Made by a program: the position numbers and the translations under genes
Notes under the pieces: model-generated
Seen by the model: only the letters and a program-made list of their open reading frames with translations
What the model was told of the DNA's origin: nothing
The model's database searches: none
Shown: piece after piece, positions 8,183-18,412 of the stretch
Position numbering within the stretch: position 1 is the stretch's first letter
Layout: each line of letters opens with the position of its first letter
Source of the DNA: Halodesulfovibrio sp.
GTDB taxonomy: Bacteria > Desulfobacterota > Desulfovibrionia > Desulfovibrionales > Desulfovibrionaceae
DNA: 64,000 bases
Direction of reading: 5' to 3'
Assembly: GCF_025210605.1 (NCBI RefSeq)
Contig: NZ_JAOARI010000013.1
Coordinates: 62,001 to 126,000 of the forward strand

Positions 8183-9063
8183 TAAAACCCCCAAGCTGAG
8201 AGTGTAGGGCGAGCGTATCCTTGTTTTCGTGCAAGAATGTCAAGCGTCAGAGATTCCAGATCATCAAGGACAGGGATGCTTACCCGATCAAATTCGCGGA
8301 AATCGCTGATTTTGATATAGCAGCTGCACGTTTTACAAACGTGAACTTCGTATCCTGCTTCGCCATCAGCTTTAAAGTATTCAAGTTTATTGTGGTCTTC
8401 TTCCCCGCAAAAAGCGCATTGTAAGCGTTTTGCGCGGTATTCAAGACGACAGAAAGAACATGTAAGATATTTAAGTCCTTCTTTTTCTTTTAACGAAGCA
8501 ATCAGCGGTTGTGAACCACAATGTGGACAATGTCCGTATGGCCAAGGTTCTTCATCACTTCTGTGTTCTTTCAACAGCTCTGTTTGTGCCTGAAGAGAAG
8601 GAGTAACACTACCCTGAGCAAGGAAGCGTACAAGGCTTGGAGACTCAGGGATACGGGCTGCCCAGTCAGCAAAGAACATATTGTCGTCAGAAATAAAGGC
8701 GTCGCATGCTTCCTGAATGCTTAATTCTTTATCTTCAATTGCTTTGCGGATTTTTGTTGCGGAAGAGGCGAGCGGCTCTTCTGCTTTATCCAGCATAGCC
8801 AGCATTTTTCCAAAAAGAATAGCAGTTTCTTTAGGATCGTATGCAAATGCAGCTCTGTTAACAAGAGGAGCACCTTGAATATGCATGCCTGATGTAACCT
8901 GCGGTTGCAATGGTTGCACAGTAACATTGGCGCGGCTAGCAAGTTGAAGCACAGCTGTGTTGCTTACGATTTGTAAGAGTTCTTGAGGTAAAAAACCTTT
9001 TTCAGCGATATGTGTAAGCTTACGTTCAAGTCTCTTAGTTTCTAATTCCAAATTGAATTCCAT
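8182..9063 (-). CDS. fdhE: Formate dehydrogenase accessory protein FdhE
   Basis: 293 residues. FdhE is a rubredoxin-like iron-binding chaperone needed for formate dehydrogenase assembly, possibly checking the apoenzyme before export. Four CxxC pairs in the C-terminal half support the call: HCPHCG, TCSFCR, QCAFCGE and VCKTCSCY. The first ~180 residues are helical and variable, as in the family. First gene of the operon running to moaA. The catalytic formate dehydrogenase subunits are not in the window, so the operon serves enzymes encoded elsewhere. Confidence 0.92.
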   Translation of the reverse strand: MEFNLELETKRLERKLTHIAEKGFLPQELLQIVSNTAVLQLASRANVTVQPLQPQVTSGMHIQGAPLVNRAAFAYDPKETAILFGKMLAMLDKAEEPLASSATKIRKAIEDKELSIQEACDAFISDDNMFFADWAARIPESPSLVRFLAQGSVTPSLQAQTELLKEHRSDEEPWPYGHCPHCGSQPLIASLKEKEGLKYLTCSFCRLEYRAKRLQCAFCGEEDHNKLEYFKADGEAGYEVHVCKTCSCYIKISDFREFDRVSIPVLDDLESLTLDILARKQGYARPTLSAWGF

Positions 9064-9503
9064 GCTATCTCCTCAGGAAGATTTATATCTGAACATTCAG
9101 GAGCACGTACTGTATCGTGACTACGAAAGAGGACAACGCTTTTATTTCCTGCTCATAGTGTTACACAACGCGGCTTTTTGTAGAAAAGCATAACACGATG
9201 TTGCGTAACTAAAACAAACTAAAAATAACCAGAATGAACTTTGCTTGTTGATGTTGAAAAATATGTAACAGCATGCACAGGTAAAAGAAGAAAACTGCGC
9301 AGCCAGTCTAGGCATTGATAGAGCAAATGTATTTACAGGATGAATGCCGTTCTGTGAAGGAAGCACAAGGCATGCGAGGTGAACAGGGAAGGGCGTTGAC
9401 TGTACAATTGTATTGTAAGGTGTGGATACGGTCTGTCAACGATGGAAGAGAATAGAATAAGGCACCGGAAATTTCGAATATGGTTTCCGGTGCCTTTTTT
9501 GTT
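9064..9503. other. Intergenic region upstream of fdhE
   Basis: No convincing gene. It should hold the fdhE operon promoter. A perfect 10-bp palindrome TACAATTGTA (9403-9412) sits between a TTGACT and a TTGTAAGG sequence. The terminator of the large upstream operon is at 9459-9496. Confidence 0.6.
9459..9496 (-). terminator. Terminator of the large minus-strand operon
   Basis: Perfect 13-bp stem (AAGGCACCGGAAA with TTTCCGGTGCCTT) 8 bases past the stop of the OPT-type gene. Read on the minus strand it is followed by a T-rich stretch; on the plus strand by a T run, so it may be bidirectional. Confidence 0.85.
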
Positions 9504-11459
9504 TTAATATGCAAGTTGGCTAAGAGATTTAAGAATGAGAGTGCAGCCCATGGCAAGCATGCCTGTTAATCCCATGCCGCAAGAAAAACCAGCTAGCAAT
9601 ACCGGCGCATAGTGCCGCCACTCCTTGCCGTATTTTTTGAGGAAGAAGTACCTCCCCAATAGTGCGCCGATAACTTCCAATATGACCCCATGCGGTGTTG
9701 ATTGCCCTAATCCGCGAACCACGCCGTAAATTAGCATGATCGGTAGTCCGAAAATAGAAAGGAAGCCGTATAGTATCAGCCCCAACCCGATTCCTGATCC
9801 GACATACACAACATTGAGTGCTTGATAGAATAACGAGTTGCCTTCGAGAGTCGAGGATTGCATCAGCAGTGAGTTAAGTGCTTGTAAATGCCATATTTTC
9901 TGCGCATACGGATAGCTTGCGGAAGGTATCGGGGCAAGTTTCCAAAGGAATTGGGAAAAAAGCAACGACGCAATAATTACAATTGGAAAGACGACAAATT
10001 CTGCTTTGATAATACCGCGTAAATTGGTTCCGGTCAGTTCAATTTCACGGAATTGCACTGTTGCTTCACCGTAGTTATGAAGCGGGATAGGGGCATACCA
10101 TATCTCAATTCCGCTGTACCCAAAGTACTTGGCACCTGCTATAAAACTTGCTTCTCGCACAAATGGTAAGGAGACAAATTGTCCTACAATGCCTTCCATT
10201 CGGGCGCTGATGTATGATGCAATCGGCGTGTAGATAAATCCATACAACAGGAAAAATACCCACGGAAAGCTTGGAACCAACCAACGGCAGATCAGTATGT
10301 AGGCGATAGTTGAGAAAAAGTAGATGCCGATAGACAGCCAGAAGTTAATGTCACCGCGCCCCGGAGGTGGGTTAAGAAGCTTGGAAAAATCCAGTGTGCC
10401 GCTTTGTGTTCTAAACGAACGGATAACCTGCCATACACCGATAATGGCAATGGCAAGCCCAAGCCCGATACCAAACGACATATAAAAATCAAAGTTGTTG
10501 GCAAAAACTGTTTCAACAGTTTCCATCCCCGGTTTCCAGCGGTGCAAAATCCCCATGTCAAAGAGCACTGGGTTGGCAGCGATTGTTACTATCAGTCCGA
10601 TTAGTCCGCCGATAACAGCCCAAAAAGGTAGTACCATACCGACAAAGACCAGAGTGAGGTCAAATTGTAATCCAGTGGCAACTGCCGGTAAAACTGACTC
10701 TGTATGACGGGTTAACTCAATCCACGGAATAGGGATGAGCCGTATCGGTTCTTCAAAAAGCAATCCCGAAAGCGCAGGGAGTAGAATATAGAAGAACCCA
10801 AAGATAAGTCCGATGACGCCACCCACTGAAAAGATACGCCATTTCCAGCCGGATTTACGATCTTCAGTGGATTCCGCAAGTGCCATTGTGCCCAGAGCAC
10901 CAACAGGCGCCATAGGGAACGGCAGTTTTTCCACATCGGATGTCAGACGATACAAAGCATAGCCTAACCCAAAATGGTCAATGCGTTGTACAATCTGCGC
11001 TCCCACTAATAGCAGAATCGGTATGAGCCAGTCATTGTGGAAAAAAGTACGTTCTGCAAGCGCCTCGGAGCCGGGTTGTGGTGCAATCCACGTGGGAATA
11101 AATTCAGTCAAACCCAGCATCTTCGCAGCATCAGACTGCACAAGATACTGGTTCCATAGTAAGCCGGAAAATGGCGATGCGAGCGCAGCACCAGCCATGT
11201 AGAAAAGAAGAAAAACTTCCTGTTGTTTCAGTTCGGTATATGAACGCTTTGCAACTTCAGCAAAAAGAATAATCGTCACCCAACGTGCAGCGGGACCGAT
11301 TCCCTGACCGATAACAAGCTGAAGGTACATGCTCCCCGGCATCATTAAAAAGCCGATGAATATTGCGCCAATGATGGTTTTCCAATCAAACCCTTGGTCA
11401 AATTGATCCGGCGGTTGTAGTAGATCACGATATTCTTGTAATTCTTTATCCTGATACAT
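9504..11459 (-). CDS. OPT-superfamily-type integral membrane transporter
   Basis: 651 residues, almost wholly hydrophobic with roughly 14 predicted membrane segments. Features recalling bacterial OPT (oligopeptide/metal-chelate) transporters are a short acidic N-terminus, GPAARWVTIILFAEVAKRSY followed by LKQQEV in the first third, and repeated Gly/Pro-rich helices such as GIGLGLILYGFLSIFGLP. No substrate motif is recognised. It is the last gene of the large operon, separated by three bases from the second OPT-like gene, with GGGAGG before its ATG. A functional pair with that neighbour is likely. Substrate is unknown: peptide, lipid-linked glycan and metal chelate are all possible. Confidence 0.75.
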   Translation of the reverse strand: MYQDKELQEYRDLLQPPDQFDQGFDWKTIIGAIFIGFLMMPGSMYLQLVIGQGIGPAARWVTIILFAEVAKRSYTELKQQEVFLLFYMAGAALASPFSGLLWNQYLVQSDAAKMLGLTEFIPTWIAPQPGSEALAERTFFHNDWLIPILLLVGAQIVQRIDHFGLGYALYRLTSDVEKLPFPMAPVGALGTMALAESTEDRKSGWKWRIFSVGGVIGLIFGFFYILLPALSGLLFEEPIRLIPIPWIELTRHTESVLPAVATGLQFDLTLVFVGMVLPFWAVIGGLIGLIVTIAANPVLFDMGILHRWKPGMETVETVFANNFDFYMSFGIGLGLAIAIIGVWQVIRSFRTQSGTLDFSKLLNPPPGRGDINFWLSIGIYFFSTIAYILICRWLVPSFPWVFFLLYGFIYTPIASYISARMEGIVGQFVSLPFVREASFIAGAKYFGYSGIEIWYAPIPLHNYGEATVQFREIELTGTNLRGIIKAEFVVFPIVIIASLLFSQFLWKLAPIPSASYPYAQKIWHLQALNSLLMQSSTLEGNSLFYQALNVVYVGSGIGLGLILYGFLSIFGLPIMLIYGVVRGLGQSTPHGVILEVIGALLGRYFFLKKYGKEWRHYAPVLLAGFSCGMGLTGMLAMGCTLILKSLSQLAY

Positions 11460-11462
11460 GGT

Positions 11463-13439
11463 CTACCCTCCCAGTTCCGGAAATACCGGATACACAATCC
11501 CTGAGAACAGGCTCACAATAGCCCACACGCCTCCCATAAGCATGTCACCGATAATCAACCCTACAAAGAGCATCTGTACTTTTCTGTATAGAGAGGTTCC
11601 GCCGTAGTGGAGAACAAGATAGTTGCAAAGCCAGCCGAGGAAGAAGCAAACCCATAGGATACGCATACTTTTGCTATATGCTGCAAGAAAACCGAGCGGA
11701 TGTAGTGGCCACCACGGGAATTTATAGAAACAAAATACCAAGATACACATGAAGATAGCACCAAGCAGTGCAAAGCCGCTGATCCATGAATTCGCGCTGA
11801 GTGGTGCATCAATAAGTCTGCCTGCGTTTTCGTAAATTGAAAGTACGGATTGTGTTTCAACTTCAAGCTGTAAGTCACGAAGTCCAGTTTTGTAGCCAAG
11901 TACCAGCATTGAGCAGAATGCTGTGCAAACACATAATGCTAGAAGAATTGTCAGCGCTATGAAGAAGCGTCGTTTGCTTTGGGTATGTTCAGAAATTTTG
12001 TTGCCGTGAACGAGGTTCGGCATGAGAGATTCCTGCACATCAAGAAACATCATTTTTTGTATGACTGCCGTAATGGCAATACCGGCTGTCCCAAGGATGC
12101 GAGTTCCAAGAACACCGGCAGCGCCGTCTGATGGCGCAGCCGTCAGCATGAATTGTGGAAGTCCACCTTGTGTGATGACACGGGAGACGACCAGCATAAT
12201 CATGAAGAAAACAAGAGGCATGACTACAGCACCACCAATCGACATACCAAACCAGTAGCACCAGATCATCATGATAAGTATACCGGCGATAGCTCCCCAC
12301 ATTGACCATGCCGCAGGAATAATTTCACCATGATGGACTTTAGTATCTTGCAAACCGGACTTAAAGACGCTGACGAGGTGTTCGCGCGCAAGCCATAGAA
12401 TGAACAGAAAGAAAACAAAGGTTGAGCCGATAACGGTTGCTTCTGCCGGACGCGCAAGGTTGGGACCAAAGTTAATTCCCATAGCGGACTGAGGAATATT
12501 AAAGCCCATAACATACAAAATACCCATGAGCAGCGCACCGAAAATGTAGAAAAACCAAAAGCTGAAGGCAATTTGCCGAGTGGCAAGAAAGGCAAAGCCG
12601 ACATAGGCTGGGACAAGGTACAATTGCAGTTTGTTGAAACCGGAAAAAAGTCCATATTTAGGAAAATATTGTCCAGCAAGAACAAGTAAAGGAAGTTGCG
12701 GTATAGACGGGTAGTGATAGCTTAACCCGTTAATCAGGTGAATAAATACCGGAATGCCAATCCCCCAGAGCAGAAATTTGTTGGAAAGGAATGTTCCCAT
12801 TTTCCCTGCATCCAAAGCTTCGCTCAGAAATTGCGGTACGCGGAGCAGTGGAAAATTTACACGTTCGTTTTCAATCCACTGTCTACCAAAGAGGTTAACA
12901 AGGCAGAGCATCGTGAGATAAGCAACCATGATGAAGAATCCCCACAGGAGGAGGATGCCTATCCATGCTGACCATGGAATGGCTGCGAATATCTGTAAGA
13001 AATTCATGTCCCGTCCACCGGAAACACCTTCATAAAGTGGTTTTATCACGGTGGGGTCATTCATGTACCAAGAATCAGGAAGATATGGTGCAAGCGTGGT
13101 TACCCATGTGTACCCTCCTGTTGCGTAGTATGCTGGAGCAGTGATGTTGAGAAAGAAAGACTCGGCAAGTCCTGAGTACCCGATGCCGACACCGATAACC
13201 ATAAAAAGCCATATGATGAGCTGCTCTGTGCCGTTAATAAGTGGTTTGGTTTTGGTGACAGCGGCGAGCATTGCTGTTCCCACAAAAAGAAAGAATGAAA
13301 TAAAGAATGGTGCGAGGGGGAAGTGCCCGCCACCAAGCGGAGTTCCTCCAAGCCATGCCGTATTAAACGGACCAGCAGCACACATGAGTATACCAAGTAG
13401 AATGGCAAGAGCTAGAGCGGGGAGCCGTAACGGATTCAT
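11463..13439 (-). CDS. Large integral membrane protein, DUF6785/DUF6784-like (OPT-related)
   Basis: 658 residues with about 14-16 hydrophobic segments. The N-terminal part (MNPLRLPALALAILLGILMC), the NERVNFPLLRVPQFLSEAL loop after the sixth helix and the C-terminal PWWPLHPLGFLAAYSKSMR segment are ones I associate with the DUF6785 and DUF6784 domains, which occur together in one polypeptide and are distantly OPT-like. Its start overlaps the stop of the giant FtsX gene by 4 bases and AGGAGG precedes it. Tight coupling to an ABC permease gene and to a second OPT-like gene suggests one membrane machine. No function is established. Confidence 0.7.
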   Translation of the reverse strand: MNPLRLPALALAILLGILMCAAGPFNTAWLGGTPLGGGHFPLAPFFISFFLFVGTAMLAAVTKTKPLINGTEQLIIWLFMVIGVGIGYSGLAESFFLNITAPAYYATGGYTWVTTLAPYLPDSWYMNDPTVIKPLYEGVSGGRDMNFLQIFAAIPWSAWIGILLLWGFFIMVAYLTMLCLVNLFGRQWIENERVNFPLLRVPQFLSEALDAGKMGTFLSNKFLLWGIGIPVFIHLINGLSYHYPSIPQLPLLVLAGQYFPKYGLFSGFNKLQLYLVPAYVGFAFLATRQIAFSFWFFYIFGALLMGILYVMGFNIPQSAMGINFGPNLARPAEATVIGSTFVFFLFILWLAREHLVSVFKSGLQDTKVHHGEIIPAAWSMWGAIAGILIMMIWCYWFGMSIGGAVVMPLVFFMIMLVVSRVITQGGLPQFMLTAAPSDGAAGVLGTRILGTAGIAITAVIQKMMFLDVQESLMPNLVHGNKISEHTQSKRRFFIALTILLALCVCTAFCSMLVLGYKTGLRDLQLEVETQSVLSIYENAGRLIDAPLSANSWISGFALLGAIFMCILVFCFYKFPWWPLHPLGFLAAYSKSMRILWVCFFLGWLCNYLVLHYGGTSLYRKVQMLFVGLIIGDMLMGGVWAIVSLFSGIVYPVFPELGG

Positions 13440-16400
13440 GCGCTGCCTCCTATTTTATCCATAGCAGTGGACGGTATATCTTTTCCTTTTTCAGCTAGAG
13501 CTGTTTGTAATTCTTCTTCATAGCTTCGTCGTGCGTCTTTATCTATTGACCGCCATACAAGAAGTTGTTTGCGCAGCCCATGCAGGAATGATTTATTCAA
13601 ATTTTGCCAAACCCGTTTTTCGCCAGCCTCGCGGGTAAGAACCACATGAATCTCTTTGAAACCGTGGTGAGATTCAGAAGGGCACATAATCAACTGAACG
13701 TTCTGCCGCACACCAAAGTCAAACGGGGCAAGCCATGTTTTAAAGTCAAAATTCAAGCAGGCATCGCCAGCCATATCCTGTTGCACTGCTTCTGGGATAA
13801 GCCCTTTTTTTACAAGGTCATCCGGTGGGAGGAAGGAACATTTTATGTCCTCGGTAGAAAAATCTCCGTGCGAGATATCTGCATGCCCACTGTAGTATTC
13901 AAAAAGGAATCCTCCAGCAAAAGCCTGCTCTGAACTGCGCACAAGGAACGGCAGCTCGATGCGCATAACATCCCCTTCCGGCTCCGGTAGTTTCCATGCG
14001 CGTGTAACATCGGGAATGGCGATTTCTGATGCAACGCGGGACGGATAGATTGAAGAAATGAGGACGACAACGATGATAAGCAGCATTGCCATGACACCGG
14101 CAGTGGATGAGTAGTTTGCTGTCATACCCGCCCATAGCTCTGTGCCGGACATAAAGCCCGAAACCGTCTGAGCAATGAGGTAGCCGAAGACTGCGCTGAT
14201 GACGGCAAAGGCTAATGATTCTGCAACAAACAGGAATGCAACATGCGACGGAGCAAGCCCGACAGATGTGTATACCCCAATTTCGCTGCGGCGTTCATAC
14301 ACAGAGCCGATCATGGTGTTCAGCACAATCAGTACGGCGATGCCGATAGGTATAAGAATAGTTGAGAGTCCGCTGTAGCTGATAAAGTTGGAAGCGTAGT
14401 ACAGGTAGGTTCCTGTACTTGTTCCGCTGAATATAAGCATGCCGAAACGATAGCCGAGATCAAGGACGCCGTGGTTAACATCATCCGGCTGATTGTTTCC
14501 TGTTTTAATGGCAACGGCTTTTAGCGCTCCGCCTTCGGAGAGCAACGTACGCGCAGGAATAATGACCGTGCGAGCACCGCTGATATGTTCATAGCGGCTT
14601 TCATAGCGTAGCAGGTCTTCCCCGCGGCTCAGAGCTTCAGCTTCGGTTTCGCTTAAATCAGAAGCAGCAATATTAGGATAGATGATCGGTGTAATAGGTT
14701 CACCGTCAAGGTCACTGCTTTCTGCAAGCGCTTTATCTTTTATGATGCCGCGTACTGTGTATGGAATACCCCAGAATGTGATCTGTGGTGGTATAGCTCC
14801 AATGTTGGAAATACCGAGTTGTGCGGCTATTCCTTCCGGCAAAATGATCGCGTGCTGGTCGTCATCCGTAAACCATGAACCGGAAACAAGGTGCTGGCTC
14901 AGCGTGCTGACTTCGGTTTCATCCGGTGAAAGTCCTATGAGTGCCCGCGCTGACGATTCTTCACCCTTGTATTCCATAGGGAGGAACGGTGCGCGTGTTT
15001 TGTCTTCTATTTCAAACCAGACACGCGGGGCGATAATGCCTTGCCTGCCGAATAAGTCATTGGTGATTTGTAAGGCTTCAACCGGCATGTCACGCCAGTT
15101 CGGATTTTTGAGGAGCAGCCCGTAATAGGGTGTGGAGTTGCTAAATTCTACCCAGCCTGCGGTACGCACACTTTTGGTAGAGGTGAAGTTCATGATGGTG
15201 AATGTCAGGATTGTCAGCGTGATAATAGTTAACGCTGTACGCAACGGTCTGCGGCGCAGGTTACTGACACCGATAGCCATAGCGGCGGCAAATGCAGCAC
15301 CTTTGTTTGCTTCGGATACTTGTATGTTATGGGCTTGTTCCTGAAAGTTTTTTACTTCTCGCTCGAACCTGAAGAAGATGAGTAACGACACAAGGAACGA
15401 TAGCCCGATAATGAAAAATGCTAGAATTACAATTAACGGACTGTACGTAAGCTGGAATGCCGGATGAACAAAGTAGACGATAAAGATAGTTGTGCAGAGT
15501 AAGGCGAGGAAGGCGAGTATGCGCTTATAAATAGATGCGAAGCCGAAAAGCAGGCGTTCGAGGCAATAGGCAAACGGCACAAACAAGGCAACATAAAAGA
15601 GCACACCGGAGAGAACATCCCGCTGGGTTCCTTCAATATCGTTATACACGAGAGAAGCCGTCGCTAACGATGCACGAGACGTGTTTAGTAATCCGACCCA
15701 GTCTTTTGCTTCATAGTATTCATCAGCTTGCGCCAGTAATTGCTTCGCCTGCTCGTACAGTGTGGATATCCGCTCGTTTTGAATTCCCTTCTCTTCCAGA
15801 TTTTGAATGCGGGGAATGAGCAGCGTCCACATGTCTTTTGCAGCACGGTATTCAGTGAATGGAATAGTAGGCCACTTGCTAATAAGGTATCCTTTGCCAA
15901 GTGGATTCTTTGGCGTGTTGTTCAGAAGAAGAACTTTTTTGCCAAGAACTGTGTCAGAAAGGGTCAGTTTAAATGGTACATCCGGTTCAAGGAAAAATGT
16001 TCCAAGCGTCGAACTGCGGGTATCCAAGCGAGAGTACCAGTAACGCAGCGGGCTTGTTTCTGTACGGGCATCGATAATTTCAGTCCGATACAAATATGCT
16101 AGCGTGCGGGCATCCAGCAGGTTGAAGAGTGTGGACTGTGCGCAGTCAAACATGGTGAGCTGTGTCCCCATTTCATTACGGCGCATTTTTACACGGTAAT
16201 TACTTTTGCCTGTGCTGGGTTTATCCACAGCCCATACCGCTAAGCCGGTATCTGGATTAATTTTAAATGCTTCAATAACTGCTTTGTGGACAGTTTGCTG
16301 TGAAGTTGCAAGTCCCGGTAATTCAAACTCTCCATCTGTGTTTACCAGAGCATAAAATCGTGATGGACCTTGATACGTAAGCACAAGTGTGCCCACTGCG

Positions 16401-18412
16401 GGCTTATCGGGAAATGGTTCGCCTTGTCGTTGCAGGTTTACACTGCCGCCAAGGGTTGCAAAGCCGTCTCTACCACGTTTGATAATGGGTAACGAACCCG
16501 CTGCTATGTTTGTAATAAGTGATGTTGTAAATTCATTTTGTTCAAGTGCATATGCCCGATCTGTTGATTTCAGAACATCATATGGTGTGCCCCATAACGG
16601 ACGGAAGTCATGTAATGAGGCGATAGTAATCATCGGGAATCCTGCAATAGCCAATGTTTCACTGCTGAATTTAGGGCGATCAGGAAGATAGCTTTGCCAC
16701 GGGGTGGTAGGGGTAGGGTGCAACGAATCTTGCCAAAGTTCGCTGGCGTTTGGCAGTGCCATGGCACTTTCCGTAACGACCTCAACTAATGGTTCGAAGA
16801 ACGATGTACGGTTGATGCTGGATTTTAATTCATACATATACCCGCGAGTGAAACCGCCAACACCTGTACCATGCGTGGATAAGTATAATCCGAAGCCTGC
16901 CTGCATGGTGCGCCCGTTGATCGCTTCTTTTAAGAGATGCTTACTTTCGGCGCTGCGCAGTCGGATAACAAGATCTGCAAACTTTTCCTGCTGCTCTGCA
17001 AGTGCCAGAGAAACAAGACCACGAAGTAGAGTTAGTTCTTCTGGCGGGATAGGGCGTTGTGCTTGTTGCCGTGAACTGATCCACACAAGATTTCGGAACG
17101 CAAGGCGTTTTGCGGCGATATCTTTTATGCGCTGGCTGTCTTCTTTACTGCCTGTTGCAGCAAGGCGCAGCCGGACAACTTCGCGGGTGAGCATATCGAC
17201 CTGAGTTTTGGACACAGATTCTAATGCGGTACGGAGTAACTCCCGCTGCTCACTTGAATAGGAATTTAAAGATTCCGGTGTCGAAAGTAAGTCGGGATTG
17301 AGCAGTATGGCTATAGTTTCCCGTGCGTCCGAAGCTTTTTTTGCCAGTTCTTCGGACTGTTCTTGTATGTCTTCGAGAGATTGGGTGAGAACTTTGGCGA
17401 AAGAACGTATGCCTGCGTTTGTCTGGGTATGCCCTGAAGTGGCAAGAAGCAGTACGGATTCTTTCGGTGGATTTTTTGCCAACCGCTTTGCAATGGAAAG
17501 CAACGTTGCAATGGATGTGGATTCATCTGCACCGGGGGCGTGTTCTGGAACATAAGCTTCTGTGTCGTAAAATGCTTCTACAAGCATAAAAGCGGTGTCT
17601 GCATCATCCCCTGTGCCGGGAATAAAAGCCCATACGTTTTCCCCTTCTGCTTGAACCCAACGAACGTTTGCAGACACAGTAACCATCGACGCTGTATCTT
17701 TCGATGTTTTTTGTTGATAGAGCGTTTCAAGGTTACCAAAAATTTCTGTTGCTTGCTGATGTGAAATCCAGAACCGCGGGAAATTGATTGGTGTGAGTTC
17801 AAACTTATCTATGAAAAGTGCTTTTGTGGGTGGACTGGTCTGTTCAGAATCAACATAGATAACGGCGGACGCGCCTAGTTGAGCGGCGTTAATCCAGTTT
17901 TTACCGGATGCTAAGTCCATTAAAACCACAGCGCCCTGCACATCTTTACCGTTAAACTCCGCAAGTTCGCCGCTTTTGACATAGATGCTGTGTCCGGTGA
18001 TGCCTTCGGCTGTCGTGGTTGGCGGCGTTACAGCGTTTAATCGTAACGGAGGCAGGGAAATTGATCGCGCAATTGCCGTGCCGGAATGTTTGAGCATTCC
18101 CTTTTTAAATTCAGTAACTGGAAGTAAAAAAGACTGGATGCCTGTGAGTACATTTTTTTGCTTAGCAAAATCTGTTTTGAAGTGCTCATGAATAAATCTG
18201 GCAGCTTCTTTCGCTCCTTCCGAACCGGTGTACCTGTCTTGTAATAAGGAAAGAGCGTAGATTGTTTTGTTAAATTTACTGGCACTTTCTGTTTTTTCTT
18301 CAGCAAAAGCGCATGACGGAAGAGCACAAAGTACAAGCCATACAATGACGAACAGTGCTATGCATACTACGCGGGCGTACGTATCTGCTGTTTTGGCAAC
18401 GATGGAGTTCAT
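13436..18412 (-). CDS. Giant FtsX/MacB-type ABC permease with N-terminal degenerate M28 peptidase domain
   Basis: 1658 residues. A signal-anchor (~13-37) leads into a periplasmic region with a PA-like segment (~140-225) and an M28-like fold (~260-345). The M28 metal ligands look degenerate: FYD (281-283) instead of HYD, and SGHTQTNAG (326-334) where active enzymes have a Glu-Glu pair; GADES (294-298) is retained in part. A carboxypeptidase-regulatory-like beta region follows (~680-760). Membrane segments at ~935-1012 precede the FtsX core: first helix ~1054-1077, a periplasmic loop, then three helices at ~1341-1460 with the family signature ERRSEIGVYTSVGL. A ~190-residue soluble tail ends the protein. 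It overlaps the ATPase start region by 4 bases (ATGA), so the two very likely form one ABC complex. AAGGAG precedes the ATG. Confidence 0.88.
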   Translation of the reverse strand: MNSIVAKTADTYARVVCIALFVIVWLVLCALPSCAFAEEKTESASKFNKTIYALSLLQDRYTGSEGAKEAARFIHEHFKTDFAKQKNVLTGIQSFLLPVTEFKKGMLKHSGTAIARSISLPPLRLNAVTPPTTTAEGITGHSIYVKSGELAEFNGKDVQGAVVLMDLASGKNWINAAQLGASAVIYVDSEQTSPPTKALFIDKFELTPINFPRFWISHQQATEIFGNLETLYQQKTSKDTASMVTVSANVRWVQAEGENVWAFIPGTGDDADTAFMLVEAFYDTEAYVPEHAPGADESTSIATLLSIAKRLAKNPPKESVLLLATSGHTQTNAGIRSFAKVLTQSLEDIQEQSEELAKKASDARETIAILLNPDLLSTPESLNSYSSEQRELLRTALESVSKTQVDMLTREVVRLRLAATGSKEDSQRIKDIAAKRLAFRNLVWISSRQQAQRPIPPEELTLLRGLVSLALAEQQEKFADLVIRLRSAESKHLLKEAINGRTMQAGFGLYLSTHGTGVGGFTRGYMYELKSSINRTSFFEPLVEVVTESAMALPNASELWQDSLHPTPTTPWQSYLPDRPKFSSETLAIAGFPMITIASLHDFRPLWGTPYDVLKSTDRAYALEQNEFTTSLITNIAAGSLPIIKRGRDGFATLGGSVNLQRQGEPFPDKPAVGTLVLTYQGPSRFYALVNTDGEFELPGLATSQQTVHKAVIEAFKINPDTGLAVWAVDKPSTGKSNYRVKMRRNEMGTQLTMFDCAQSTLFNLLDARTLAYLYRTEIIDARTETSPLRYWYSRLDTRSSTLGTFFLEPDVPFKLTLSDTVLGKKVLLLNNTPKNPLGKGYLISKWPTIPFTEYRAAKDMWTLLIPRIQNLEEKGIQNERISTLYEQAKQLLAQADEYYEAKDWVGLLNTSRASLATASLVYNDIEGTQRDVLSGVLFYVALFVPFAYCLERLLFGFASIYKRILAFLALLCTTIFIVYFVHPAFQLTYSPLIVILAFFIIGLSFLVSLLIFFRFEREVKNFQEQAHNIQVSEANKGAAFAAAMAIGVSNLRRRPLRTALTIITLTILTFTIMNFTSTKSVRTAGWVEFSNSTPYYGLLLKNPNWRDMPVEALQITNDLFGRQGIIAPRVWFEIEDKTRAPFLPMEYKGEESSARALIGLSPDETEVSTLSQHLVSGSWFTDDDQHAIILPEGIAAQLGISNIGAIPPQITFWGIPYTVRGIIKDKALAESSDLDGEPITPIIYPNIAASDLSETEAEALSRGEDLLRYESRYEHISGARTVIIPARTLLSEGGALKAVAIKTGNNQPDDVNHGVLDLGYRFGMLIFSGTSTGTYLYYASNFISYSGLSTILIPIGIAVLIVLNTMIGSVYERRSEIGVYTSVGLAPSHVAFLFVAESLAFAVISAVFGYLIAQTVSGFMSGTELWAGMTANYSSTAGVMAMLLIIVVVLISSIYPSRVASEIAIPDVTRAWKLPEPEGDVMRIELPFLVRSSEQAFAGGFLFEYYSGHADISHGDFSTEDIKCSFLPPDDLVKKGLIPEAVQQDMAGDACLNFDFKTWLAPFDFGVRQNVQLIMCPSESHHGFKEIHVVLTREAGEKRVWQNLNKSFLHGLRKQLLVWRSIDKDARRSYEEELQTALAEKGKDIPSTAMDKIGGSA

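Noticed and set aside
9142..9366. Minus-strand open frame upstream of fdhE
   Set aside because: No ribosome-binding site or family resemblance; more likely promoter region.
13436..18412. Active M28 aminopeptidase
   Set aside because: The His and Glu-Glu ligand positions appear replaced, so catalysis is not supported.
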